Assembly: GCA_963714255.1 (NCBI GenBank) | Contig: CAVQNU010000015.1 | Span: 62,001 to 126,000 of the forward strand | Source: Rhodovastum sp963714255 | Lineage (GTDB): Bacteria > Pseudomonadota > Alphaproteobacteria > Acetobacterales > Acetobacteraceae | Direction of reading: 5' to 3' | Length of the DNA stretch: 64,000 nt | Shown here: positions 8,312 to 14,661 of the stretch, piece after piece | Numbering within the stretch: position 1 is the stretch's first letter | How the letters are laid out: each line of letters begins with the position of its first letter | Made by a program: the position numbers and the translations under genes | The notes under the pieces: model-generated | The model's database searches: none | What the model was told of the DNA's origin: nothing | What the model saw: the letters and a program-made list of their open reading frames with translations, nothing else

Positions 8312-8401
8312 CTGTCGGCGGCCGAATTGTACCTGCGGCCCCGGCACCCCTCCTTCCAAAACTGGCAAAGCCGCTCCCCTCCCCGGGGAGCGGCTTTTTT
8401 T
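8312..8401 (+). ncRNA. Candidate small RNA of about 90 nt
   Basis: A sigma-70-like promoter ends at 8305, and a strong intrinsic terminator closes the region: AAGCCGCTCCCC and its complement (8368-8396) around a 5-base loop, followed by a T run. The 56 bases between contain a CCCCTCC stretch that could pair with a Shine-Dalgarno sequence. No reading frame fits inside. It could instead be an attenuated leader of the gene at 8419, whose start is 18 bases further on. Existence of the terminator is sure; a free RNA is inference. Confidence 0.45.
8368..8401 (+). terminator. Intrinsic terminator
   Basis: A 12-bp stem (AAGCCGCTCCCC) with a 5-base loop is followed by seven T residues at 8395-8401. 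Confidence 0.85.
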
Positions 8402-8418
8402 GTGTCCGGAGCGCACCC

Positions 8419-8652
8419 ATGGATTTCGCCATTCGCAACCTGTCGGTCCTTGCCTACGCCCAGGGCTTCACGCTCTGGCACTACCGTGCGGGCCGGGCGG
8501 GGCTGGACCGGGTGGCGCACCAGGGGTTTTTCAACGACGCGGCCGACATGTTCGCCGCCGGCGACATGGTGCTGGTGTCCGCAGCCGACGGCGGCCGTGT
8601 GGTGTTCGTCACCGCGACCGAAGGTGCTGTCGCCACGACGCCGCTGGTCTAA
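8419..8652 (+). CDS. Small conserved hypothetical protein, 77 aa
   Basis: ATG 8419 follows GGAG with 9-base spacing. The 77-residue product (MDFAIRNLSVLAYAQGFTLW...) has no signal peptide and no cysteines, and looks like a single small beta-rich domain: GFTLWHYRAG, GDMVLVSAADGG, RVVFVTATEG. I do not recognise a family. It sits between two candidate small RNAs, 18 bases after the terminator of the first, so it is probably read either through that terminator or from a promoter not seen. Confidence 0.6.
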   Translation: MDFAIRNLSVLAYAQGFTLWHYRAGRAGLDRVAHQGFFNDAADMFAAGDMVLVSAADGGRVVFVTATEGAVATTPLV

Positions 8653-8768
8653 TGAATGAAGTCCGGAGAGGGCGGGTGGAAACGGACATCGGGTTCGGCG
8701 ACCCGGTCGTGACGGGCCAAGCGCCCTGTGGGGCGATCATTCGCCAATGCTGCATTGCAAAAAAACGC

Positions 8769-8797
8769 TTGCATTCCGGGGGTCGCGTCCGTAACTT
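8769..8797 (+). promoter_or_regulatory. Promoter of the suhB/mmgR-like RNA
   Basis: TTGCAT at 8769-8774 and TAACTT at 8792-8797 are separated by 17 bases, placing the start near 8804. Confidence 0.55.
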
Positions 8798-8803
8798 GTG
8801 CAT

Positions 8804-8886
8804 CGCAGCAAGGCGGTGACGCCGGGCTGCTTTCTTGGACGTTTCCTCCCTAAACTTGGCGGCGCCTTAAGGCGCCGCTTTTTTTT
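8804..8886 (+). ncRNA. suhB/mmgR-like (alpha-r8) small RNA
   Basis: The region has the three-part layout of the alphaproteobacterial suhB/mmgR family. First is a 5' hairpin (GCAGC-AAGGCGGTGACGCCGG-GCTGC), then an unpaired stretch with TTTCCTCCCTAAACTT, then a strong terminator made of GCGGCGCC-TTAA-GGCGCCGC (8859-8878) followed by eight T residues. The unpaired CCUCCC can pair with ribosome binding sites, which is how these RNAs are thought to act on mRNAs. mmgR is linked to polyhydroxybutyrate control in Sinorhizobium, and a phasin gene is present at 35694. Length is about 83 nt. Family membership is judged by layout and motif, not by a covariance search. Confidence 0.7.
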
Positions 8887-8923
8887 GCCCTCCGCCCGGC
8901 GCGAGCGACATCCAGCCGGGGCG

Positions 8924-9811
8924 TTACCCATCATCCATTGTGGATCCCAGGCTGGCCAGCGCCGCCACCAGTGCGGTCATATCGCGCAGCACGCCGTCAA
9001 ACGCCGGCAGTTTGGCCATGCGCGCCTCATCCATATATAGCGGCCGGCATAGCTCGACCTGCAGCGCATGCACCCCGTCCTGCGGCCGGCCATAATGGCG
9101 GGTGATGTAGCCGCCGGCATAGGGGTCGTTCCGGCGCACGCGATAGCCCATGCCGCTCAGCGCCTGCTCGGCCCGGCCTATCACCGCCGCGGTACAGGAC
9201 GTACCGTGTGCGTCACCCAGGACGACATCGGCCGGCGGATGCGCGGTGTTCGGGCTGCCTGGCATGGAATGGCAGTCCACCAGCAGGCAGGTGCCGAACT
9301 GTCGCCGGGTTGCCTCCACCAGGTCGCGCAACGCCGCGTGGAAAGGCTCCCAGTAATGGTGGACCCGGCGTTCCGCCTCGGCGAAGCGCAGCTTGCGCCG
9401 GTAGATCGCCTCGCCTGAGGCCACCACCCGCGCGATCGTCCCCAGCCCCGCGCCCACCCGGGCACTGGCGGTGTTCACCCATGGCGGCAGTCGCTCCTCG
9501 AACATGGCCGGGTCGAGTTCCCAGGGTTCGCGGTTGGCATCGCAGAATGCCCGGGGAAACGTGGCGGCCAGCAGCGGGGCGCCATATGCGGGTGCGGCGG
9601 CGAACAGCTCGTCGACAAATCCGTCTTCGCTGCGGCGCAGCGCCAATGCGTCCAGCCGGGCGGCGGCGACGAAGTCGGCGGGATAGTCGCGCCCGGAATG
9701 CGCCGAGGCGAACACCAGCGGTACGCGCTGTTCTGCCGGGCGGGTCAGCATGACCGGGGACGGCATGGCGCGCGGCGCGGCGAGGGGAGCTGGGGCGATC
9801 GGCAGGTCCAT
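8924..9811 (-). CDS. N-formylglutamate amidohydrolase-like protein
   Basis: The 295-residue protein matches the N-formylglutamate amidohydrolase family, which hydrolyses N-formyl-L-glutamate in histidine degradation. Seen are FASAHSGRDYPADF (metal-binding His region), SEDGFVDELF, an LLVDCHSMPG block with the second His, and a C-terminal VHALQVELCRPLYMDE with the conserved Glu. ATG 9811 is chosen; ATG near MPSPVML is an alternative. No hut genes are nearby, so a general role on formylated amino acids is equally possible. Its start is only about 80 bases from the first puc promoter, which is divergent to it. Confidence 0.85.
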   Translation of the reverse strand: MDLPIAPAPLAAPRAMPSPVMLTRPAEQRVPLVFASAHSGRDYPADFVAAARLDALALRRSEDGFVDELFAAAPAYGAPLLAATFPRAFCDANREPWELDPAMFEERLPPWVNTASARVGAGLGTIARVVASGEAIYRRKLRFAEAERRVHHYWEPFHAALRDLVEATRRQFGTCLLVDCHSMPGSPNTAHPPADVVLGDAHGTSCTAAVIGRAEQALSGMGYRVRRNDPYAGGYITRHYGRPQDGVHALQVELCRPLYMDEARMAKLPAFDGVLRDMTALVAALASLGSTMDDG

Positions 9812-9893
9812 CGGCCGATTGAAGCCGCAGCGCGGCCCGGCAGCAATCCCGTCTTGTGCTCCGCTGGTCCCGCCGGGAATCTTGCGCCGCGGA

Positions 9894-9933
9894 TGTAAAT
9901 CGCAATTGACAGCAGGAGAAACCAATCTAAGAT
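9894..9933 (+). promoter_or_regulatory. puc promoter 1 with PpsR/CrtJ-type box
   Basis: TGT-N12-ACA at 9894-9911 matches the PpsR/CrtJ operator. Its right half-site is part of the -35 TTGACA (9906-9911); a -10 TAAGAT (9928-9933) follows at 16 bases. A repressor bound here would block RNA polymerase directly. Confidence 0.7.
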
Positions 9934-10080
9934 CGCACCTAACGAACACGTAATCCAACCGCCACCAGCCAGCAGGCTGGGACCTGGGTTTCGGGTTCGT
10001 CGTGACGATAACATCACGATCGATCCCCGCCGTGCGGGATGTGCGCGGCAACCGAGTGGCAACCTTCACGAGGCACCATC

Positions 10081-10215
10081 ATGGCGACACTGTCCGGCCT
10101 GACCGAAGCAGAGGCCAAGGAATTCCACGAGCAGTTCAAGACCACTTTCAGCGCGTTCCTCGCCGTTGCGGCGCTGGCGCACCTGCTGGTCCTGGCCGCC
10201 CGTCCCTGGTTCTGA
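10081..10215 (+). CDS. pucB: LH2 light-harvesting beta polypeptide, copy 1
   Basis: This 44-residue polypeptide is the beta chain of peripheral antenna LH2, an intracytoplasmic-membrane bacteriochlorophyll and carotenoid protein. It closely resembles the Rhodospirillum molischianum LH2 beta chain (SGLTEEEA...QFKTTFSAF). His34 in LAHLL is the B850 ligand and His16 corresponds to the His that contacts B800. One transmembrane helix spans residues 20-40. The C-terminus here is VLAARPWF, shared with copy 2 only. pucA copy 1 follows after 17 bases with an AGGAG site. The leader from promoter 1 is about 140 nt and lacks most of the conserved leader of copies 2-4. Confidence 0.95.
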   Translation: MATLSGLTEAEAKEFHEQFKTTFSAFLAVAALAHLLVLAARPWF

Positions 10216-10232
10216 GATAAAGGAGAATTCCC

Positions 10233-10403
10233 ATGGCAAATCCGCAAGACGATTGGAAGATCTGGCTGGTTCTGAACCCGAAGACCGCCCTGCCGGTAAT
10301 CTGGGTTACCGCGACCGTGGTTGCGATCGCCGTGCATTTCGCCGTGCTGGGCTCGCCGGCCGCGAACTGGATCGGCGGGCCGAATAAGGTCGCCGCGAAG
10401 TAA
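10233..10403 (+). CDS. pucA: LH2 light-harvesting alpha polypeptide, copy 1
   Basis: The 56-residue alpha chain of LH2 has, without the initiator Met, Asp6 (B800 ligand in R. molischianum LH2), His34 (B850 ligand, in AVHFAVL) and Trp45 (hydrogen bond to the B850 acetyl group). One transmembrane helix covers residues 17-40. It differs from the other copies in KTALPVIW and LGSPAAN, so it is the most divergent alpha chain. It is cotranscribed with pucB copy 1 and followed by a double hairpin terminator. Confidence 0.95.
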   Translation: MANPQDDWKIWLVLNPKTALPVIWVTATVVAIAVHFAVLGSPAANWIGGPNKVAAK

Positions 10404-10410
10404 GTCGGCC

Positions 10411-10476
10411 CCGGCAGTACTGCCGGACCGCAAGAAACGGGGCCGTTGCAGAGATGCACGGCCCCGTTTGCTGTTT
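10411..10476 (+). terminator. Terminator of puc unit 1
   Basis: Two hairpins follow the stop: the perfect palindrome CCGGCAGTACTGCCGG (10411-10426) and a stem AAACGGGGCCG/CGGCCCCGTTT (10435-10469) ending in a T-rich stretch. The same pair recurs after units 2 and 3. Confidence 0.75.
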
Positions 10477-10584
10477 GCGGGGCGAAGGCCGGACGTCACG
10501 ACCGGTGCCGACATGAACCGGCCGTTATCCATGAATCCGCTATCACGCCATTTTCCCGCCGCTCATTGCAGTTGACATGGGTTT

Positions 10585-10626
10585 TGTAAATTCATCTTGA
10601 CAGATGACATTCCGGTAACCTAAGGT
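10585..10626 (+). promoter_or_regulatory. puc promoter 2 with PpsR/CrtJ-type box
   Basis: TGT-N12-ACA at 10585-10602 overlaps -35 TTGACA (10597-10602). The -10 TAAGGT (10621-10626) follows after 18 bases. The block from the box to the -10 is nearly identical to promoters 3 and 4. Confidence 0.75.
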
Positions 10627-10629
10627 TTG

Positions 10630-10913
10630 CGGTGAATGAAACGCCTTAGGTCCCGGGTCTGTCCTGGGGTCCTGGAATGGAGCGGACGCAAGCGTGCTGA
10701 AGGCATCTCGCCGCGCGAACCTGGACTGGAACGGGCAGATACCTCCGGTAGCGCTGCCAGCGTCGCGCCGCGTCGGTGCAGTCCGCGGAATGCGCGCTTT
10801 CCGCCCGGTTGCTCCGGGCGCTGAATTCTTCGTGGCATTCCCTGCCACGGCGATCCCCGCCGCGAGGGTGTTCGCGGTACAAACCAAGCAATCTCCTTCT
10901 GGAGGGTAGATCG
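10630..10913 (+). other. Structured pucB leader, copy 2
   Basis: About 285 nt of untranslated leader precede pucB copy 2. The last 110 nt are conserved with leaders 3 and 4 and contain a hairpin CGTGGCA...TGCCACG, a CCCCGCCGCGAGGG element and a short stem CTCC-TTCT-GGAG (10893-10904) that pairs the Shine-Dalgarno sequence. No reading frame is conserved in it. Confidence 0.6.
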
Positions 10914-11048
10914 ATGGCAACGCTGTCCGGCTTGACCGAAGCAGAGGCCAAGGAATTCCACGAGCAGTTCAAGACCACCTTCAGCGCGTTCCTCGCCGTT
11001 GCGGCGCTGGCGCACCTGCTGGTTCTGGCCGCCCGTCCCTGGTTCTGA
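10914..11048 (+). CDS. pucB: LH2 light-harvesting beta polypeptide, copy 2
   Basis: This copy encodes the same 44 residues as copy 1 (C-terminus VLAARPWF, AEAKEF at positions 10-15), with the B850 ligand His34. Unlike copy 1 it has the long conserved leader and promoter type 2, so the coding and control parts have been shuffled between units. GGAGGG lies 8 bases before ATG 10914. Confidence 0.95.
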   Translation: MATLSGLTEAEAKEFHEQFKTTFSAFLAVAALAHLLVLAARPWF

Positions 11049-11065
11049 GAAAAAGGAGAATTCCC

Positions 11066-11236
11066 ATGGCAAATCCGCAAGACGACTGGAAGATCTGGCT
11101 GGTTCTGAACCCGAAGGACGCGCTGCCGATCATTTGGGTCACCGCCACCGTGGTTGCGATCGCCGTGCACTTCGCCGTGCTGGCCTCGCCGAAGGCCAAC
11201 TGGATCGGCGGGCCGAACAAGGTCGCCGCGAAGTAA
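11066..11236 (+). CDS. pucA: LH2 light-harvesting alpha polypeptide, copy 2
   Basis: The 56-residue alpha chain has Asp6, His34 and Trp45 (numbered without Met) conserved. It carries KDALPIIW and LASPKANW and is the same protein as copy 3. It starts 17 bases after pucB copy 2, and both must assemble in equal numbers in the ring. Confidence 0.95.
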   Translation: MANPQDDWKIWLVLNPKDALPIIWVTATVVAIAVHFAVLASPKANWIGGPNKVAAK

Positions 11237-11243
11237 GTCGGCC

Positions 11244-11310
11244 CCGGCAGTACTGCCGGACCGCAAGGAAACGGGGCCGATGCAGGGACGCACGGCCCCG
11301 TTTTCCGTTT
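11244..11310 (+). terminator. Terminator of puc unit 2
   Basis: CCGGCAGTACTGCCGG (11244-11259) is followed by the stem AAACGGGGCCG/CGGCCCCGTTT (11269-11303) and a T-rich tail. Confidence 0.75.
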
Positions 11311-11401
11311 GCGGGGCGACAACGAACGGCGCTGGGCCCGGTCCGGCCGTCCACCTCCGGCCAGTCGTTTCCGACGCGTCCATTCCACCTGACACTTTTT
11401 T

Positions 11402-11443
11402 TGTAAATTCGCCTTGACGGATAACAATCCGGTAACCTAATCT
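11402..11443 (+). promoter_or_regulatory. puc promoter 3 with PpsR/CrtJ-like box
   Basis: TGT-N12-ACG at 11402-11419 departs from the PpsR consensus in the last base, which also makes the -35 TTGACG. The -10 TAATCT (11438-11443) is 18 bases on. A weaker repressor site than in units 1, 2 and 4 is expected. Confidence 0.65.
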
Positions 11444-11447
11444 CTCC

Positions 11448-11737
11448 TTATCAAGAACGCACAGGCCCGGACCCAACCCGGGTTCCCGCAACGGAACGGA
11501 CGCGAACGTGTTGCAGGTATTCTCGTCACGCCGGGTTGGGCTGGAACGGCCGGGCATCGCCCGGGACGCGCCCGACAACCCGGTGTGCATGGCCTGCCGC
11601 CGCTCCGGTCCATGCGGAGTGCCTTCTTTGCCCGGTCGCCCCGGGCGCCGAACTCTTCGTGGCATCCCCTGCCACGACGATCCCCGTCGCGAGGGTTATC
11701 GCGGTGCAACCAAGTCAATCTCTTTTTGGAGAGTAAC
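11448..11737 (+). other. Structured pucB leader, copy 3
   Basis: The leader is about 290 nt. It keeps the TTCGTGGCA/TGCCACGA hairpin and the GATCCCCG...GAGGG element, and ends with CTC-TTTTTG-GAGAG around the ribosome binding site. Confidence 0.6.
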
Positions 11738-11872
11738 ATGGCAACGCTGTCCGGCCTGACCGAAGAAGAAGCCAAGGAATTCCACGAGCAGTTCAAGACC
11801 ACTTTCAGCGCGTTCATCGCCGTCGCGGCGCTGGCGCACCTGCTGGTCTTCGCCACCCGTCCTTGGCTCTGA
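11738..11872 (+). CDS. pucB: LH2 light-harvesting beta polypeptide, copy 3
   Basis: This 44-residue beta chain is of the second type: TEEEAKEF near the N-terminus, FIAVAALAHLLVFATRPWL at the C-terminus. His34 and the Trp of RPW are kept. Phe at 38 and the changed last residues lie close to the B850 pigments and could shift their absorption relative to copies 1-2. It starts at ATG 11738 after GGAGAG and is followed by pucA copy 3. Confidence 0.95.
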   Translation: MATLSGLTEEEAKEFHEQFKTTFSAFIAVAALAHLLVFATRPWL

Positions 11873-11889
11873 GATAGAGGAGAATTCCC

Positions 11890-12060
11890 ATGGCAAATCC
11901 GCAAGACGACTGGAAGATCTGGCTGGTTCTGAACCCGAAGGACGCGCTGCCGATCATTTGGGTCACCGCCACCGTGGTTGCGATCGCCGTGCACTTCGCC
12001 GTGCTGGCCTCGCCGAAGGCCAACTGGATCGGCGGGCCGAACAAGGTCGCCGCGAAGTAA
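11890..12060 (+). CDS. pucA: LH2 light-harvesting alpha polypeptide, copy 3
   Basis: The 56-residue protein is identical to alpha copy 2 (KDALPIIW, LASPKANW) although its partner beta chain is of the other type. That pattern suggests gene conversion among the pairs. Pigment ligands Asp6, His34 and Trp45 are present. Confidence 0.95.
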   Translation: MANPQDDWKIWLVLNPKDALPIIWVTATVVAIAVHFAVLASPKANWIGGPNKVAAK

Positions 12061-12067
12061 GTCGGAC

Positions 12068-12133
12068 CCGGCAGTACTGCCGGACCGCAAGGAACGGGGC
12101 CGATGCAGAGATGCATGGCCCCGTTTGCCGTTT
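12068..12133 (+). terminator. Terminator of puc unit 3
   Basis: CCGGCAGTACTGCCGG (12068-12083) and the stem AACGGGGCC/GGCCCCGTT (12093-12125) precede a T-rich tail. Confidence 0.75.
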
Positions 12134-12247
12134 CCGGGGTCCATGGCGCGGCCGTCGTTCGCAACCGGAACCGACATAAACCCGCTGTTATCCGTGAACT
12201 TGCTGTAAGGCCGTTTTCCAAGCTTCATCTCGAATGACACGATTTTT

Positions 12248-12289
12248 TGTAAATTCACGTTGACAGATGACATTCCGGTAACCTAAATT
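12248..12289 (+). promoter_or_regulatory. puc promoter 4 with PpsR/CrtJ-type box
   Basis: TGT-N12-ACA at 12248-12265 overlaps -35 TTGACA (12260-12265). The -10 TAAATT (12284-12289) follows at 18 bases. It drives the four-gene pucBABA unit. Confidence 0.75.
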
Positions 12290-12295
12290 CCACCT

Positions 12296-12578
12296 CAACA
12301 CGAAGGCACCGGGCTCCGGATAGCTCCCGGGTTTCCACATCGGATCGGACGCAACGTGCAGCAGGCATTTCGTCACGCAGGGTATGGCTGGAACGACCGG
12401 GCGTTGCCCGGTGCGCGCCCGGCGCCCGGGCGAATTGCTGGCTCGGTCCATGGGCTGTGCCTTCTTCGCCTGGTCGCCCCGGGCACCGAATTCTTCGTGG
12501 CGTCCTCTGCCACGACGATCCCCGCCGAGAGGGAATTCACGGCACAATCCACGCAATCTCCTTTTGGAGGGTAGATCA
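12296..12578 (+). other. Structured pucB leader, copy 4
   Basis: The leader of about 283 nt has the same hairpin (CGTGGCG...TGCCACG) and CCCCGCCGAGAGGG element. CTCC (12558-12561) pairs with GGAG (12566-12569) across a TTTT loop just before the start codon. Confidence 0.6.
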
Positions 12579-12713
12579 ATGGCAACGCTGTCCGGCTTGA
12601 CCGAAGAAGAAGCCAAGGAATTCCACGAGCAGTTCAAGACCACTTTCAGCGCGTTCATCGCCGTTGCGGCGCTGGCGCATCTGCTGGTGTTCGCCACGCG
12701 TCCCTGGCTCTGA
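12579..12713 (+). CDS. pucB: LH2 light-harvesting beta polypeptide, copy 4
   Basis: The 44-residue beta chain is of the second type (FIAVAALAHLLVFATRPWL), the same protein as copy 3. B850 ligand His34 and the B800-side His16 are present. It is the first gene of a pucBABA unit under promoter 4. Confidence 0.95.
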   Translation: MATLSGLTEEEAKEFHEQFKTTFSAFIAVAALAHLLVFATRPWL

Positions 12714-12730
12714 GATACAGGAGAGTTCCC

Positions 12731-12901
12731 ATGGCAAATCCGCAGGACGACTGGAAGATCTGGCTGGTGCTGAACCCGAAGGACGCGCTGCCGGTCATTT
12801 GGGTCACCGCTACCGTGGTTGCGATCGCCGTGCACTTCGCCGTGCTGGCCTCGCCCGCCGCGAACTGGATCGGTGGCCCGAACAAGGTCGCAGCGAAGTA
12901 A
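12731..12901 (+). CDS. pucA: LH2 light-harvesting alpha polypeptide, copy 4
   Basis: The 56-residue alpha chain carries KDALPVIW and LASPAANW, the same as copy 5. Asp6, His34 and Trp45 are conserved. There is no terminator after it; pucB copy 5 starts 18 bases on, with AGCGGAGGA as ribosome site. Confidence 0.95.
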   Translation: MANPQDDWKIWLVLNPKDALPVIWVTATVVAIAVHFAVLASPAANWIGGPNKVAAK

Positions 12902-12919
12902 TTAGCGGAGGATACACCG

Positions 12920-13057
12920 ATGGCTAAGTCCATTTCGGGTCTGACCGAAGACGAAGCGAAAGAATTCCACGAGCAGTTCAAGACCACTTTCAGCGCGTTC
13001 ATCGCCGTTGCGGCGCTGGCGCATCTGTTGGTGTTCGCCACGCGTCCCTGGCTCTGA
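12920..13057 (+). CDS. pucB: LH2 light-harvesting beta polypeptide, copy 5
   Basis: This beta chain is 45 residues, one longer than the others, because its N-terminus is MAKSISGLTEDEAKEF. From residue 15 on it equals copies 3 and 4, with the B850 His at 35. It has no promoter or long leader of its own and must be read from promoter 4 or from the 18-base gap by coupling. The extra residue gives it the same length as the R. molischianum beta chain. Confidence 0.95.
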   Translation: MAKSISGLTEDEAKEFHEQFKTTFSAFIAVAALAHLLVFATRPWL

Positions 13058-13074
13058 GATAGAGGAGAATTCCC

Positions 13075-13245
13075 ATGGCAAATCCGCAAGACGACTGGAA
13101 GATCTGGCTGGTTCTGAACCCGAAGGACGCGCTGCCGGTCATTTGGGTCACCGCCACCGTGGTTGCGATCGCCGTGCACTTCGCCGTGCTGGCCTCGCCG
13201 GCTGCGAACTGGATCGGCGGCCCGAACAAGGTGGCGGCGAAGTAA
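13075..13245 (+). CDS. pucA: LH2 light-harvesting alpha polypeptide, copy 5
   Basis: The 56-residue alpha chain is the same protein as copy 4, with Asp6, His34 and Trp45. It is the last gene of the pucBABA unit and is followed by a GC-rich terminator. No pucC-type assembly gene follows in the window. Confidence 0.95.
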   Translation: MANPQDDWKIWLVLNPKDALPVIWVTATVVAIAVHFAVLASPAANWIGGPNKVAAK

Positions 13246-13281
13246 CGCAGTCCGCCTTATCGCCTTCCGGTGACAAGTCGG

Positions 13282-13322
13282 ACGGGGCTCGGGCGGTAAC
13301 GCCCGGCCCCGTTCGCTGTTTT
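13282..13322 (+). terminator. Terminator of the pucBABA unit
   Basis: Stem ACGGGGC/GCCCCGT (13282-13312) encloses an inner GGGCG-GTAA-CGCCC hairpin and is followed by TTCGCTGTTTT. Confidence 0.7.
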
Positions 13323-13356
13323 CGGCCTGGCTATCCGCCCGCCGCCGGGGCGATAC

Positions 13357-13557
13357 ATGTCTCACTCAAACCTGTCGGGAATCGCCGGCATGACCGGATC
13401 ACCGTTCCAGCCCTCTCCCGGTTCCACCCCGCCCAAGCCCCCGCTGGACACCCACACGATCGGCCGCTGGCACCAGGTGGCGACGTTCGTCTTTTTGCTC
13501 GCCGGCATCGCTGCCTTTGGCTTGGCCTGGCTGCTGGGCTTCGTCCATTTCGACTGA
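13357..13557 (+). CDS. Small single-helix membrane protein, 66 aa
   Basis: The product has a Pro-rich cytoplasmic N-terminus (SPFQPSPGSTPPKPP) and one C-terminal transmembrane helix (TFVFLLAGIAAFGLAWLLGF) ending in VHFD. I do not recognise the family. It follows the last puc terminator by 35 bases, so an antenna-related role such as a small assembly subunit is only a guess from position; it could equally belong with the SCO1 gene downstream. No ribosome site stands out, and ATG 13390 is an alternative start. Confidence 0.55.
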   Translation: MSHSNLSGIAGMTGSPFQPSPGSTPPKPPLDTHTIGRWHQVATFVFLLAGIAAFGLAWLLGFVHFD

Positions 13558-13690
13558 GCGCGCATCGCGGCCGTGTCCGCGCCATCTTTCGAGGCCGGCC
13601 ACGGATAGCCGCCGGTTGCGAGTGGTGGCTGTATGCCGCAGTCGCCCGGCCGGTTTGCCGTGCGCGACCGCGGCAGACTATCTAGGCGGC

Positions 13691-14319
13691 ATGTTCCGCA
13701 TCTTCCGCTGGGCCGCCATCGGGCTCGCTGTCGCCGGGTTTGCCCTCTGGCTGGCGTTATGGCTGCGCCCGGACGGGGTGGGCCAGGGCCATCCGCTCGG
13801 CAACCGGCATCGCCACCCAGGGCGGCGTGCAGGTCGGCGGCCCGTTCGCGCTGGTCGATCACACCGGCAGGCCGGTGACCGACGCCACCTGGCGGGGCCG
13901 CTGGATGCTGGTTTATTTCGGCTACACCTATTGTCCCGACGTTTGCCCCACCGAGCTGCAGACCATTGCCGCCGCCCTCGACGCGCTGGGCAAGCAGGCG
14001 GTGCAGGTGGCGCCGATCTTCATCACCATCGACCCCGAGCGCGACACGCCGGGGCATCTGGCCGAGTACGTGAAACTGTTCGACGACCGGCTGGTCGGTC
14101 TGACCGGCACGCCGGAGCAGATCGCGGCTGTTGCCCGCGCGTACAGAGTGTATTACGCCAAGGTGACTTCAAAGGACTCGGCAAGCTACCTGATGGACCA
14201 CTCGTCTTTCCTGTATCTGATGGGTCCGGACGGTAGCGTTGCGGGCGCTGTTCCGGCCGGGCACGAGCGCGCAGGATCTTGCCGAGGCAATACGTGCGCG
14301 CCTGCCGGCGGAAAGTTGA
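13691..14319 (+). CDS. SCO1/SenC-family copper chaperone, frame broken twice
   Basis: The protein delivers copper to the CuA centre of cytochrome oxidase or acts as a thioredoxin-like redox protein in the periplasm. From ATG 13691 the N-terminus is a membrane anchor (MFRIFRWAAIGLAVAGFALWL). The frame then has an extra G in the run at 13786-13788. The middle carries the copper motif YCPDVCPTE (CxxxC) and the later His in LMDHSSFLYL. A second extra G at 14259-14261 precedes the last 20 residues (TSAQDLAEAIRARLPAES). The span of 629 bases is two more than a multiple of three, consistent with two one-base insertions; the restored protein is 208 residues, normal for the family. Confidence 0.85.
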
Positions 14320-14661
14320 ATGGCGCCAAGCACGAAGGGTGCGCGACCGCGATCGCGTGGCATGGGCTTAACGGGGACGAATCGGGACGTGAGTGAGAGT
14401 GACAACTCCGCACGGGAGGGCACTGGTTCGGGCACGCCGCGTTACAGCCGGCGCCTGTCCGACAAGATTCTGATCGCCTTCCACCATGCCTGCGACCAGG
14501 CCGATTTCGAGGTGGCCGAGCAGCTCCTGCATATTCTGGAGACCATGCTCACGCGCCGGCCCTACACGCCGGACGGCAACCGCCGCCGCAGCATCGAGAG
14601 CCTGGTGGCCGCGCATGAGCGGCTGTGGCACCTGCGCCACCCTGATACCGGCGAGGAGTAA
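14320..14661 (+). CDS. Conserved hypothetical protein, 113 aa
   Basis: The product has a variable Arg/Ser-rich N-terminus and a conserved helical C-terminus (KILIAFHHACDQADFEVAEQ, then RRSIESLVAAHERLWHLRHP). I recall this C-terminal block as a small unnamed protein found in related alphaproteobacteria; no function is known. ATG 14320 directly follows the SCO1 stop (TGA-ATG), so it may be coupled to that gene. A GTG at 14391 would give only the conserved part. A partial palindromic repeat begins at its stop. Confidence 0.65.
   Translation: MAPSTKGARPRSRGMGLTGTNRDVSESDNSAREGTGSGTPRYSRRLSDKILIAFHHACDQADFEVAEQLLHILETMLTRRPYTPDGNRRRSIESLVAAHERLWHLRHPDTGEE

Noticed and set aside
7444..8438. Frames built on the palindromic repeat arms
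   Set aside because: Several copies of the repeat give similar short peptides such as GPGQSP on either strand; they derive from the element and not from genes.
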